Part shown: positions 50,378 to 59,450 of the stretch, piece by piece
Position numbering within the stretch: the first letter of the stretch is position 1
How the letters are laid out: each line of letters begins with the position of its first letter
DNA from: CAILHX01 sp046155285
GTDB taxonomy: Bacteria; Pseudomonadota; Gammaproteobacteria; Burkholderiales; Methylophilaceae
Length of the DNA stretch: 64,000 nucleotides
Direction: 5' to 3'
NCBI GenBank assembly: GCA_046155285.1
Contig: JBJXEA010000026.1
Span: 264,063 to 328,062 of the forward strand
Translations under genes and position numbers: made by a program
Notes under the pieces: model-generated
Told to the model about the DNA's origin: nothing
Seen by the model: only the letters and a program-made list of their open reading frames with translations
The model's database searches: none

Positions 50378-52408
50378 ATGACCATCACTTTCCCAAATAG
50401 CCTATTCCAGTTGCACCAGCCATTTCAGCCCGCCGGAGACCAGCCGCAAGCCATCGCCAAGCTGGTGCAAGGCATCAATGAAGGCATGCGTTTTCAGACT
50501 TTGCTCGGCGTGACTGGCTCTGGCAAGACCTACACCATGGCCAATGTCATCGCCCAATTGGGGCGGCCTGCCATTGTCATGGCGCCCAATAAAACGCTGG
50601 CGGCGCAGTTGTATTCCGAATTCCGTGAGTTTTTCCCCAACAATGCGGTGGAATACTTCGTTTCTTATTACGACTACTACCAACCCGAAGCCTATGTGCC
50701 GTCGCGCGATATGTTCATCGAAAAAGATTCCAGCATCAACGAGCACATCGAGCAGATGCGACTTTCTGCCACCAAAGCCTTGCTGGAGCGCGAAGATAGC
50801 ATTATCGTGGCATCAGTTTCTGCGATTTACGGTATCGGCGATCCGGTGGATTATCAGGGCATGGTGTTGCATGTGGCGCAGGGTGACAAAATGACCCAGC
50901 GCGATGCGATTTTGCGGCTTACCGGCATGCAGTATGAGCGCAACGAATACGACTTTGCGCGTGGAACTTTTAGAGTGCGCGGCGAGATTATTGACGTGTT
51001 TCCAGCGGAAAATTCGGAAACCGCGATACGCATTTCCTTATTCGACGACGAGGTGGAAACGCTCACCGTGTTTGACCCGCTCACCGGGCAGATTTTTCAC
51101 AAAGTACCGCGTTTCACGGTGTATCCCTCCAGTCATTACGTCACGCCGCGCGAAACCACATTACGAGCTATCGAGAAAATCAAAGTGGAACTGCGCGAGC
51201 GAGTGGATTGGTACATTAAAAACAATAAGTTAGTAGAGGCGCAGCGCATAGAGCAGCGCACACGCTACGACTTGGAAATGCTCAACGAGTTGGGGTTTTG
51301 CAAAGGCATCGAAAACTATTCGCGGCATTTGTCTGGCCGCGCACCGGGCGATCCGCCGCCCACGCTGATTGATTATCTGCCCAAGAACGCGCTGATGATC
51401 ATAGACGAATCCCATGTCACCGTGCCGCAAGTGGGCGGCATGTACAAAGGCGATAGGGCACGCAAAGAGAATTTGGTGGATTATGGCTTCCGTCTGCCAT
51501 CGGCGCTGGATAATCGTCCGCTACGTTTTGAAGAGTTTGAACAGGTGATGCGCCAGTGCGTGTTCGTCTCGGCCACGCCATCAGAATATGAGTCTACACA
51601 TCAACAGCAAGTGGTGGAGCAGTTGGTGCGCCCCACCGGCTTGATAGACCCGGAAATCACGGTTAAACCAGCCGATACGCAGGTGGATGATTTGCTTTCA
51701 GAAGCCCAAAAAGCCGTGGCGGCGGGGGAGCGGGTGTTGGTGACTACGCTCACCAAGCGCATGGCGGAAGACCTCACCGACTACTTAGCGGAACACGGAG
51801 TTAAGGTGCGCTATTTGCATTCGGACATCGAAACCGTAGAGCGCGTGGAAATCATCCGCGATTTACGCCTGGGCGAATTTGACGTGCTGGTAGGCATCAA
51901 CCTGCTGCGCGAAGGGCTGGATATACCTGAAGTGTCGTTGGTGGCGATTTTGGATGCGGATAAAGAAGGATTTTTGCGCTCGGCACGTTCCCTCATCCAA
52001 ACCTCAGGCCGCGCCGCGCGGAATTTGAATGGCCGCGTGATTTTTTACGCCAACAATATCACTAAATCCATGAAGCAAGCGATGGACGAAACTAGTCGCC
52101 GCCGCGCTAAGCAGATAGCGTTCAACACCGAACATGGCATCACGCCAGTCGGGGTCAGCAAGCGCATCAAAGACATCATAGACAGTGCGTATGACCAAGA
52201 GGGTGGCAAGCAGCAACTCAAGGCCGCACAGGAAACCGCGAGCTATCAACGCATGAGCGAAAAAGAGATGCTCAAGGAGATTAAGCGCCTAGAAAAAGCC
52301 ATGTTGGATGCGGCAAAAAATCTGGAGTTCGAGCAAGCAGCGGCATTCCGTGACCAACTCAAAAAGGTACGCGCACAATTTTATGGCGCGGAAGTGGCTG
52401 ATTTGTGA
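50378..52408 (+). CDS. uvrB: Excinuclease ABC subunit B
   Basis: A 676-residue nucleotide-excision-repair helicase. Walker A is LLGVTGSGKTYTMA. The damage-probing beta-hairpin region is YYDYYQPEAYVPSRDMFIEKDSSINEHIEQMR. The DExH-type box is LMIIDESHVT, and helicase motifs SATPSEYE and QTSGRAARN follow. The C-terminal UVR motif (EMLKEIKRLEKAMLDAAKNLEFEQAAAFRDQLK) binds UvrC. Complete and full length. Confidence 0.98.
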   Translation: MTITFPNSLFQLHQPFQPAGDQPQAIAKLVQGINEGMRFQTLLGVTGSGKTYTMANVIAQLGRPAIVMAPNKTLAAQLYSEFREFFPNNAVEYFVSYYDYYQPEAYVPSRDMFIEKDSSINEHIEQMRLSATKALLEREDSIIVASVSAIYGIGDPVDYQGMVLHVAQGDKMTQRDAILRLTGMQYERNEYDFARGTFRVRGEIIDVFPAENSETAIRISLFDDEVETLTVFDPLTGQIFHKVPRFTVYPSSHYVTPRETTLRAIEKIKVELRERVDWYIKNNKLVEAQRIEQRTRYDLEMLNELGFCKGIENYSRHLSGRAPGDPPPTLIDYLPKNALMIIDESHVTVPQVGGMYKGDRARKENLVDYGFRLPSALDNRPLRFEEFEQVMRQCVFVSATPSEYESTHQQQVVEQLVRPTGLIDPEITVKPADTQVDDLLSEAQKAVAAGERVLVTTLTKRMAEDLTDYLAEHGVKVRYLHSDIETVERVEIIRDLRLGEFDVLVGINLLREGLDIPEVSLVAILDADKEGFLRSARSLIQTSGRAARNLNGRVIFYANNITKSMKQAMDETSRRRAKQIAFNTEHGITPVGVSKRIKDIIDSAYDQEGGKQQLKAAQETASYQRMSEKEMLKEIKRLEKAMLDAAKNLEFEQAAAFRDQLKKVRAQFYGAEVADL

Positions 52409-52459
52409 GTTTTGTTGGTATATTTGCCAAGTCTTCAAATTATTGGAATATCGATCATT

Positions 52460-53233
52460 ATGAAAGCAGTCATACTCGCGGGTGGTTTAGGCACAAGGCT
52501 TAGCGAAGAAACTCAATTAAAACCAAAGCCGATGGCAGAGATTGGTGGCAAGCCTATCCTTTGGCACATTCTCAAGATTTACTCCTCCCACGGCATCAAT
52601 GATTTCATCATTTGCCTAGGCTACCGCGGCTACGTGATCAAAGAGTATTTCGCCAATTACTTTTTGCATTCCTCGAATGTCACCTTTGACATGGCGAATA
52701 ACAAAATGGAAGTGCATCAAAATAACGCCGAACCGTGGAAAATAACGCTGGTGGATACTGGCGAGAAAACCATGACTGGCGGGCGTTTGAAGCGCGTGCG
52801 CGAGTATTTGGATGGCGAAGATTTTTGTTTCACCTATGGCGACGGCGTGGCGGATGTGAACGTCAAGGAGCTGGTGCAGTTTCACAAGCAACATCAAAAA
52901 TTGGCGACCGTGACGGCGGTGCAGCCACCAGGTCGTTATGGTGCGCTGGATATACAAGATGGCACTTCAGTGCGCGGTTTTTTAGAAAAACCGCAAGGAG
53001 ATGGTGGTTGGATTAATGGTGGCTTCTTTGTGCTGTCGCCTCAAGTATTAGATTTAATTGCCGACGACACTATAAGCTGGGAGATAGAACCCATGCAGAA
53101 ATTAGCACGTGACGGATTGCTGAATGCTTATTATCACAAAGGTTTTTGGCAGCCTATGGATACCTTACGCGAAAAAACATATTTGGATGAGCTTTGGGTT
53201 GCCGGTAAAGCGCCTTGGAAAACATGGGAATAA
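52460..53233 (+). CDS. rfbF: Glucose-1-phosphate cytidylyltransferase
   Basis: A 257-residue nucleotidyltransferase that makes CDP-glucose from CTP and glucose-1-phosphate. The nucleotide motif is MKAVILAGGLGTRLSEETQLKPKPMAEIGGKPILWHI, followed by FTYGDGVADVN (metal Asp) and GGFFVLSPQVLDLI, WEIEPMQKLARDG. I use ATG 52460, where family sequence begins, not the ATG 48 bases upstream. First gene of the CDP-sugar locus; overlaps rfbG. Confidence 0.96.
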   Translation: MKAVILAGGLGTRLSEETQLKPKPMAEIGGKPILWHILKIYSSHGINDFIICLGYRGYVIKEYFANYFLHSSNVTFDMANNKMEVHQNNAEPWKITLVDTGEKTMTGGRLKRVREYLDGEDFCFTYGDGVADVNVKELVQFHKQHQKLATVTAVQPPGRYGALDIQDGTSVRGFLEKPQGDGGWINGGFFVLSPQVLDLIADDTISWEIEPMQKLARDGLLNAYYHKGFWQPMDTLREKTYLDELWVAGKAPWKTWE

Positions 53234-54279
53234 ATCAGACTTTTTGGCGCAATAAAAAGGTTTTAGTCACGGGGCATACCGGCTTCAAGGGAAGCTGGTT
53301 GTCATTATGGTTAAACAGCATGGGCGCCAAAGTGACGGGCTATGCCCTGTCACCGCCCACCACGCCTAGCTTGTTTGAGGTGGCGCATGTGGCCGATAGC
53401 ATGGTTTCAGTGATTGGCGATGTGTGCGACGCGGCAAAGCTGCAATCAGTGATTACCGAGCATCAGCCAGAGATTGTCATTCACATGGCCGCGCAAGCGC
53501 TGGTGCGGCCTTCCTACGCAAATCCGGTAGAAACCTACGCCACCAACGTGATGGGGACAGTCAATCTGTTGGAAGCCGTGCGTCAGACGGACTGTGTTCG
53601 CGCAGTAGTGAATGTGACTACGGATAAATGTTACGACAATAAAGAAAACCAAAAGCCTTTCCGCGAAAGCGACGCGATGGGAGGCTATGACCCTTATTCC
53701 AGCAGCAAAGCGTGTTCGGAGATTGTCACAGCGGCATACCGCAGTTCTTTCTTTAACCAAAAGGTTGCGCTGGCCAGTGCGCGAGCTGGCAACGTGATTG
53801 GCGGCGGTGACTGGGCGCTGGATAGATTGATTCCCGACATCATGCGCTCTATTACCGAACAACGTCCCGTGTTGATTCGCAGCCCCAACGCCATTCGCCC
53901 TTGGCAGCATGTGTTAGAGCCTTTGAGCGGCTATTTGATGTTGGCAGAAAAGTTGTATTTAGGCGATGCACATGCCGCTGAGGCTTGGAATTTTGGCCCC
54001 AATGAAGAAGACACGCGCACCGTGCAGTGGATAGTGGAGAAGCTCACTCAAGAATGGGGTGAAGGCGCGGCTTGGGTAGTGGATGAGGGCAATCATCCGC
54101 ACGAAGCGCATTATCTGAAACTGGATTGCTCAAAAGCCAAGATGCAACTCAACTGGCAGCCGCGATGGAGTTTGGCTGTGGCGCTGCAAAATATTATCGC
54201 CTGGCACAAAGCGCACCTTGCAGGCCGAGACATGCGCGACGTGACGCTTAAACAAATTGAAACCTACTCGAATGCTTAG
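53224..54279 (+). CDS. rfbG: CDP-glucose 4,6-dehydratase
   Basis: A 351-residue extended SDR converting CDP-glucose to CDP-4-keto-6-deoxyglucose. NAD site VLVTGHTGFKGSWLS, HMAAQALVRPSY, NVTTDKCYDNKE, YDPYSSSKACSE (YxxxK) and SARAGNVIGGGDWALDRLIPD are diagnostic. Start ATG 53224 overlaps rfbF by ten bases; ATG 53215 is also possible. The stop codon TAG is part of the TTAG target duplication of the MITE that follows, so the last codons were intact at the time of insertion or were reshaped by it. Confidence 0.95.
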   Translation: MGINQTFWRNKKVLVTGHTGFKGSWLSLWLNSMGAKVTGYALSPPTTPSLFEVAHVADSMVSVIGDVCDAAKLQSVITEHQPEIVIHMAAQALVRPSYANPVETYATNVMGTVNLLEAVRQTDCVRAVVNVTTDKCYDNKENQKPFRESDAMGGYDPYSSSKACSEIVTAAYRSSFFNQKVALASARAGNVIGGGDWALDRLIPDIMRSITEQRPVLIRSPNAIRPWQHVLEPLSGYLMLAEKLYLGDAHAAEAWNFGPNEEDTRTVQWIVEKLTQEWGEGAAWVVDEGNHPHEAHYLKLDCSKAKMQLNWQPRWSLAVALQNIIAWHKAHLAGRDMRDVTLKQIETYSNA

Positions 54280-54568
54280 GGAATCTCTGATTATGTCCGC
54301 CATGAACCGCGTTGCTATCAAAAATGAGATGATCGCTAGGCGCACGACGCAGGTCGTAGTTATTCTACGAAGCCAAGGAGTGCAACGACGCGAGGGCTCA
54401 TTTTTGACAGCAACCCCTGCTTTTAATTTAACGGGGGACAGCGGCTTTGCGGGCGATCTGCCGCGTCAGGCTCCTAACAAAGGGAATAGCCATTTGTGTC
54501 GTCGCCTTTCTTGCACCTCATCCCGCAAAGCCGCTGTCGCGGTCATGTCGGACATAATCAGAGATTCC
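54280..54568. mobile_element. MITE-like element with 20-bp terminal inverted repeats
   Basis: The ends GGAATCTCTGATTATGTCCG (54280-54299) and its exact reverse complement (54549-54568) bound 289 bases. A direct TTAG lies on each side (54276-54279 and 54569-54572), fitting the YTAR target preference I associate with IS5-type transposases. Inside is a second inverted repeat: GACAGCGGCTTTGCGGG at 54437-54453 with its complement at 54522-54538. No transposase is encoded; the open frames across it carry no recognisable protein. It fills the gap between rfbG and the methyltransferase gene. Confidence 0.85.
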
Positions 54569-54576
54569 TTAGACCT

Positions 54577-55800
54577 ATGAACTGCCGCAACTGCAACCAT
54601 CCACTTGAACACGTTTTCCTCGACCTCGGTTATGCGCCGCCCTCGAATGCCTATCTGACACCGCAGGATTTGCACAAGCCGGAAACCTATTTTCCGCTCA
54701 AGCTCCGTGTGTGTGACCAGTGCTGGTTGGTACAAACCGAGGATTACGCCGCCGCCGATGCGCTGTTTGATGAAAACTATGCCTATTTCTCCTCGGTTTC
54801 AAAGAGTTGGCTCGCGCATGCCGCTGAATACTGCCAGAAGATGACTTCACGCTTGCAGCTCAATCAGAACAGCTTGGTGATTGAGGTTGCCGCTAATGAT
54901 GGCTATTTGCTCAAAAACTTCGTGGCTGCTCATATTCCATGTTTAGGCGTTGAGCCTACCGCCAGCACCGCTGCTGCTGCTGAGAAACTAGGCATCCCCA
55001 TTTTGCGTGAGTTTTTTGGCGAATCTTGTGCGAAGACACTGGTGGTGCAAGGCAAGCAGGCCGATTTGATTTTGGGCAATAACGTCTACGCCCATGTGCC
55101 GGACATCAATGACTTTACGCTTGGGTTGAAAACCGTACTCAAGCCAGAAGGCACGGTAACGCTGGAGTTTCCTCATTTGATGCGTTTGTTGGAACACACC
55201 CAGTTTGACACGGTATATCACGAGCACTTTTCCTATCTCTCGCTCCAAACGGTCAGCAAGATATTTGCTAAAGCCGGGTTGCGCATTTATGACGTAGAAG
55301 AACTGCCTACACATGGTGGTAGTTTGCGTGTTTACGGTTGCCATCAATCCAGCGAACATGCCGCACAACCCACTGTTCAAGCGCTGCTGGTCGAGGAAAG
55401 TCGGCGCGGGTTGGACAAGTTGGAGATATACCAAAACTTTCAAAGTAGGGCAGATCAGGTAAAAAATGATTTGCTCGCGTTTTTGCTGGAACAAAAGCGT
55501 TTGGGTAAATCGGTCATGGGCTATGGCGCAGCGGCCAAGGGCAATACTTTGCTGAATTACGCGGGCGTTAAGCCTGACTTACTGCCTTATGTGTGTGATG
55601 CCGCAGAATCCAAGCAGGGCAAGCATCTGCCAGGGTCGCATATCCCAGTGCTGTCTCCTGATGTGATTCGTGAACGTAAGCCGGATATTGTGCTGATTCT
55701 ACCTTGGAATATCCAAACAGAAGTGACACAGCAGCTAGCGTTTATCAGCGAGTGGGGCGGCAAGTTTGCTGTAGCAGTCCCTGCTGTGAGTGTTTGGTAA
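54577..55800 (+). CDS. Sugar C-methyltransferase (TylCIII-like)
   Basis: A 407-residue AdoMet methyltransferase. An N-terminal zinc-binding region has Cys3, Cys6 (MNCRNC) and the later pair VCDQC. The central Rossmann methyltransferase has VIEVAANDGYLLKNF as motif I and LGNNVYAHVPDINDF. The C-terminal domain has GYGAAAKGNTLLNY. It matches NDP-keto-deoxysugar 3-C-methyltransferases. After rfbF and rfbG, a branched CDP-6-deoxysugar is expected. I use ATG 54577; the upstream frame is MITE sequence. No clear ribosome-binding site is present because the MITE ends eight bases earlier. Confidence 0.9.
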   Translation: MNCRNCNHPLEHVFLDLGYAPPSNAYLTPQDLHKPETYFPLKLRVCDQCWLVQTEDYAAADALFDENYAYFSSVSKSWLAHAAEYCQKMTSRLQLNQNSLVIEVAANDGYLLKNFVAAHIPCLGVEPTASTAAAAEKLGIPILREFFGESCAKTLVVQGKQADLILGNNVYAHVPDINDFTLGLKTVLKPEGTVTLEFPHLMRLLEHTQFDTVYHEHFSYLSLQTVSKIFAKAGLRIYDVEELPTHGGSLRVYGCHQSSEHAAQPTVQALLVEESRRGLDKLEIYQNFQSRADQVKNDLLAFLLEQKRLGKSVMGYGAAAKGNTLLNYAGVKPDLLPYVCDAAESKQGKHLPGSHIPVLSPDVIRERKPDIVLILPWNIQTEVTQQLAFISEWGGKFAVAVPAVSVW

Positions 55801-56333
55801 TGCGTTTTGTGGCGACGCCGATCGAGGGTGCTTTTATCGTTGAGATGGAGGCGATTGAAGACGAACGTGGTTTTTTTGCCAGAACGTATTGTCGAGATGA
55901 GTTTATTGCCCAAGGCTTAAATCCTGATTTAGTGCAGTGCAATGTGTCTTTTAACAAGCACCGTGGCACATTGCGTGGCATGCATTATCAGCAAGCGCCT
56001 TATGCTGAGAGCAAGCTGGTGCGCTGTACTCAAGGTGAGATGGTTGACGTTGTGGTTGATGTTAGGCCAAGTTCTACGTCTTATAAAAAATGGTTTTCTG
56101 TAGAACTCTCGGCAGCTAACCGACGTGCTTTTTATATCCCTGAAGGCGTTGCGCATGGATTTCAGACGCTTACCGAGAATACCGAAGTTTTTTACCAAAT
56201 GGGTTCCCGTTATCATCCAGAAGCTGCCAGAGGCATCCGCTGGAACGACCCTGAGTTTGCCATTGATTGGCCTTTGGAAAGCCCTGTGATGAATGATAAA
56301 GATAAGAGTTATGTGCTTTGGAGTGAGCAATAA
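55800..56333 (+). CDS. RmlC-like NDP-4-keto-6-deoxysugar 3,5-epimerase
   Basis: A 177-residue epimerase of the dTDP-4-dehydrorhamnose 3,5-epimerase family: DERGFFARTYCRDEF, FNKHRGTLRGMHYQQAPYAESKLVRCTQGEMVDVVVDVRPSS with catalytic His of RGMHYQ, VAHGFQTL, and GIRWNDPEFAIDWP. In this locus it probably works on a CDP-linked sugar before or after C-methylation. Starts at ATG 55800, overlapping the methyltransferase stop by one base (TAATG). Confidence 0.9.
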   Translation: MRFVATPIEGAFIVEMEAIEDERGFFARTYCRDEFIAQGLNPDLVQCNVSFNKHRGTLRGMHYQQAPYAESKLVRCTQGEMVDVVVDVRPSSTSYKKWFSVELSAANRRAFYIPEGVAHGFQTLTENTEVFYQMGSRYHPEAARGIRWNDPEFAIDWPLESPVMNDKDKSYVLWSEQ

Positions 56334-56822
56334 ATGTTAGAAATCTCACCTAACGCCCGCGTTTCAAAATTGGCGGATATTGAAGACTCTACGCGCGGCA
56401 CACGCATCATCATTGAAGATGGCGCAGTAGTGGATGCATTCGTCAAAATCAAGCCTGTGGGCGGTGTTGGCAATGTGCGTATCGGTAAAAATAGCTACAT
56501 CAATTCTGGCGTGGTGATTTACAGCGGCAATGGCGTAGACATTGGCGAAGGCGTGTTAATCGCGGCGAACTGCACTTTCGCACCAGTCAATCATGAGTAC
56601 CGTGCAAAAAGTAAAACCATTATGGAGCAACGCTTTCAGCCCAGCAAAGGTGGAATTGTCGTGGAAGATGATGTATGGATAGGCGCTAACTGCGTCATTC
56701 TGGATGGCGCAATACTCAGAAAAGGCTGTGTTGTGGGGGCGGGTTCTTTGGTGAAAGGCGAGCTTGAAGCTTATTCCATCAATGTGGGTAATCCGATACG
56801 AAAAGTCGGGCACCGCGAATGA
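56334..56822 (+). CDS. Hexapeptide-repeat O-acetyltransferase
   Basis: A 162-residue left-handed beta-helix protein of the WbbJ/maltose-O-acetyltransferase group. Hexapeptide turns run through VRIGKNSYINSGVVIYSGNGVDIGEGVLIAANCTF, the catalytic His is in APVNHEY, and the C-terminal coil is IVVEDDVWIGANCVILDGAILRKGCVVGAGSLVKGE. Probably O-acetylates the sugar of this locus. Starts immediately after the epimerase stop and overlaps the next gene by ATGA. Confidence 0.85.
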   Translation: MLEISPNARVSKLADIEDSTRGTRIIIEDGAVVDAFVKIKPVGGVGNVRIGKNSYINSGVVIYSGNGVDIGEGVLIAANCTFAPVNHEYRAKSKTIMEQRFQPSKGGIVVEDDVWIGANCVILDGAILRKGCVVGAGSLVKGELEAYSINVGNPIRKVGHRE

Positions 56823-57643
56823 AGTTCACAGTGCTAGGTGCAACGGGGTTTATCGGCTCGCATCTGGTCAAACACCTGCGCGAGCAGGGTCATGAGTGCT
56901 TTGTGCCTGCTCGTGGTGATCCATCTATTTTTACCCAGCCTTTAGGCCATGTGATTTATGCCATTGGCCTTACAGCAGACTTCCGCACGCGCCCGTTTGA
57001 CACTGTGCGTGCCCATGTGAGTGTGCTGGCCGATGTGCTTGAAAAAGCGCAATTCGACTCATTTTTATACCTTTCATCTACGCGCGTGTACGGCAACTCT
57101 ACAAGTGCTCAAGAAGACGTGATGCTGCAGGCAAGCCCCAAGAATCCAAGTGATCTTTATAACCTGAGCAAACTGATGGGAGAGTCACTTTGCCTATGTT
57201 GTGGGAAGGCCAATGTGCGGGTAGCTAGGCTATCTAATGTGTATGGTAACGATGTTGAATCGGAGAATTTTCTGACATCAATCGTGCGGGATGCACTGAT
57301 TAATAAGCACATCACACTGCATAGTGCTTTGGATTCTTCAAAGGACTATGTGGACATTCGGGATGTGGTTGGAATTCTGCCTAAAATTACAGTCGCCGGA
57401 GAAGGCAAGTTATATAACGTGGCGAGTGGTATAAATGTAAGTAATCGTGAACTCATAGAAAAGCTAAAACAGCTTACTAATTGCACGGTTGACCTGTCTA
57501 GCCAAGCAAAAAACATCTCTTTTCCTGCAATTAATATCTCGCAAATTAAGCATGAGTTTGGATTTGTGCCGACTATGGTTGTGCATAAGCTGGATATGCT
57601 TGTTTCGACTATATCTACAGCGCAGAGTAGGGATATTCCTTGA
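56819..57643 (+). CDS. NAD-dependent epimerase/4-ketoreductase
   Basis: A 274-residue extended SDR. The nucleotide site is FTVLGATGFIGSHLVKHL, the catalytic Ser-Tyr-Lys are in YLSSTRVYG and DLYNLSKLMGE, and ARLSNVYGND follows. Likely the final reductase or epimerase of the CDP-sugar pathway. Coupled to the acetyltransferase gene by ATGA. Confidence 0.85.
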   Translation: MKFTVLGATGFIGSHLVKHLREQGHECFVPARGDPSIFTQPLGHVIYAIGLTADFRTRPFDTVRAHVSVLADVLEKAQFDSFLYLSSTRVYGNSTSAQEDVMLQASPKNPSDLYNLSKLMGESLCLCCGKANVRVARLSNVYGNDVESENFLTSIVRDALINKHITLHSALDSSKDYVDIRDVVGILPKITVAGEGKLYNVASGINVSNRELIEKLKQLTNCTVDLSSQAKNISFPAINISQIKHEFGFVPTMVVHKLDMLVSTISTAQSRDIP

Positions 57644-57689
57644 CTCCGCGTGAAGCTGAAAATCTACCTAAGCGAGTGTGATTAGTTAA

Positions 57690-57907
57690 ATGAAGAATTT
57701 CGTTAGTGGAATGTGGCACATTCCTGAAGAAAGTAGGGAGGCCTTTGTTGCTGGAATGCAGCACGCGATAAACAGTATTCCTCATTATGGGATTTTTGCT
57801 GGAGATCAACTATTTACGGTTGCGCGAAATTTAAGTTTTCTTTCTTTGAAGAACGGGGGCATAAAGTTTTGGAGTTGCCAACAGGGCAAGGGTTAGTGAT
57901 TAAATGA
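57690..57907 (+). pseudogene. Internally deleted copy of a TylF-like methyltransferase gene
   Basis: Residues 1-52 (MKNFVSGMWHIPEESREAFVAGMQHAINS...FAGDQLFTVARNLSFL) match the first ~52 residues of the next gene. Then the frame changes: read in another frame, the following bases give FFEERGHKVLELPTGQGLVIK and stop at 57905-57907, matching the next gene's last ~22 residues. So a full-length paralogue lost its ~180-residue centre, methyltransferase core included, and the join is out of frame. The as-is ORF stops at 57896. The old stop overlaps the next start by ATGA, a remnant of tandem coupling. Confidence 0.85.
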
Positions 57908-58659
57908 AAAATCATCTTACAACCGCTTTTTACTGTACAAGTCCTGAACACCATAAGGGCTTTATTGCGGGTATTCAGCAAGCGATTCAGAATATCGCTC
58001 CCGTTGGTGTTTTTGCAGGCGATAATCTTATTGCTATCAATAGAAACCTCAGCTTTTTATATGATGAAACTTTTTTAGCCGCTTTTAACAAGAGTATGCA
58101 AAGCGAGAAAGAGCAATCACTTATATGGAGAGTCTATGTGTTGTGTTGGGCAGCTAAGAATGGATTAAAGCTGGATGGAGATTTTGTTGAGTGTGCTTGT
58201 TATAAGGGTGATACGGCGCGGATTGTATGTGATTATCTGGATTTGGCTAGCAGTGATAAACAGTATTTTTTATATGACTTATTTGAGCATTCTGAAGAAA
58301 TGAATCATCATGCCATGCATGATCATGGTGAGACGTTGTTTCAGAAAGTTCAAGCACGATTTGTTGACCAAAAGAATGTGCATGTGACTAAGGGGCCAGT
58401 GCCAGAAATACTGCATCAGATTGCCCCTGAAAAAATCGCTTTTATGCATTTGGATCTGAATAATGCAAGTGCAGAGATTGGCGCATTGGAAGTGCTTTTT
58501 GACCGTATCGTTCAAGGCGGAATTATCGTACTCGACGATTATGGATGGCTGGTCTACAAGGAGCAAAAGGATGCAGCCGATGCTTTTTTTGAGGAACGAG
58601 GATATTTTGTTTTAGAGCTGCCCACCGGCCAGGGCTTGATGGTCAAAACCAGAGCTTAA
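57904..58659 (+). CDS. TylF/MycF-family O-methyltransferase
   Basis: A 251-residue AdoMet-dependent methyltransferase of the TylF family, which methylates sugar hydroxyls. GDFVECACYKGDTARIVCDYL is the AdoMet-binding motif, FLYDLFEH follows, and IAFMHLDLNNASAEIGALEVLFDRIVQGGIIVLDDYGW carries the metal-binding Asp residues. The N-terminal 55 residues form a segment shared with the deleted copy before it. The C-terminus is ELPTGQGLMVKTRA. Probably modifies the surface glycan of this locus. Confidence 0.87.
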   Translation: MKNHLTTAFYCTSPEHHKGFIAGIQQAIQNIAPVGVFAGDNLIAINRNLSFLYDETFLAAFNKSMQSEKEQSLIWRVYVLCWAAKNGLKLDGDFVECACYKGDTARIVCDYLDLASSDKQYFLYDLFEHSEEMNHHAMHDHGETLFQKVQARFVDQKNVHVTKGPVPEILHQIAPEKIAFMHLDLNNASAEIGALEVLFDRIVQGGIIVLDDYGWLVYKEQKDAADAFFEERGYFVLELPTGQGLMVKTRA

Positions 58660-58684
58660 GTTAAAAAATAATAGGGGTAATAGC

Positions 58685-59446
58685 ATGATTAAAATTGATA
58701 TGGAAGCGGGATTAGTAATCGTGGATGGAAAAGATGGGAGCGCCACCCATCCAATAGGCACCCCTGAAGCATTTGCCGTGATTTCAAAGGCTTGGATACG
58801 TAGCGGATGGGATACCAAGTATGTATATAGCTTCAGCTGGATGGGACGTCCTGTGATTCAACTCCCTGAAGATATGCTGCGTATTCAGGAGGCTATTTAT
58901 CGCATCAAGCCGGACGTGATTATCGAAACTGGCATTGCACACGGTGGCTCGCTGATTTTCTACGCAAGCCTATTCAAAGCAATGGGCAAGGGCAGGGTGA
59001 TAGGCGTGGATATTGAGATTCGGCCACATAACCGCCAAGCGATTGAGGCGCATGAGCTTGCCTCTTATATCACCATGATAGAAGGCAGCTCTGTGGCGCC
59101 TGACATCGTGAATCAAGTGAAGCAGTTGATTAAACCCGGCGAAAAAATCATGGTGGTGCTTGACTCAAACCATACAAAAGCACACGTACTGGCAGAATTG
59201 GAAGCTTACGCGCCTATGGTTTCGCAAGATTCATACATCGTGGCCACCGATGGCATTATGGGTGATCTGGTAGGAGCGCCGCGTAGTAGCGATGATTGGA
59301 GTTGGAACAACCCGCGGGATGCCGCAAAAGAGTTTGTGGCGAATAATCAAGAGTTTGCGATTGAAAATCCACGTATTGAATTTAATGAAGGCACCATTAC
59401 TGAGCCAGTCACCTATTGGCCTTCCGCCTGGATTCTAAGAAAGTAA
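58685..59446 (+). CDS. CmcI-like methyltransferase/hydroxylase-family protein
   Basis: A 253-residue protein of the cephalosporin-hydroxylase (CmcI) family, which are AdoMet-binding methyltransferases that include rhamnosyl O-methyltransferases. Motif I is PDVIIETGIAHGGSLIFYASL, then GRVIGVDIEIRPHN, and the metal site is MVVLDSNHTKAHVLAELEAYAPMV. Family members in glycan loci methylate terminal sugars. AGGGG precedes the ATG. Confidence 0.87.
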   Translation: MIKIDMEAGLVIVDGKDGSATHPIGTPEAFAVISKAWIRSGWDTKYVYSFSWMGRPVIQLPEDMLRIQEAIYRIKPDVIIETGIAHGGSLIFYASLFKAMGKGRVIGVDIEIRPHNRQAIEAHELASYITMIEGSSVAPDIVNQVKQLIKPGEKIMVVLDSNHTKAHVLAELEAYAPMVSQDSYIVATDGIMGDLVGAPRSSDDWSWNNPRDAAKEFVANNQEFAIENPRIEFNEGTITEPVTYWPSAWILRK

Positions 59447-59450
59447 GCTA

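Noticed and set aside
54257..54580. 107-codon frame across the MITE
   Set aside because: It reads through both inverted ends of the element and resembles no protein; MITEs of this size do not encode proteins.
57690..57896. Intact 68-residue small protein gene
   Set aside because: Both of its ends match the neighbouring methyltransferase gene, the second in a shifted frame, so it is a deletion remnant.
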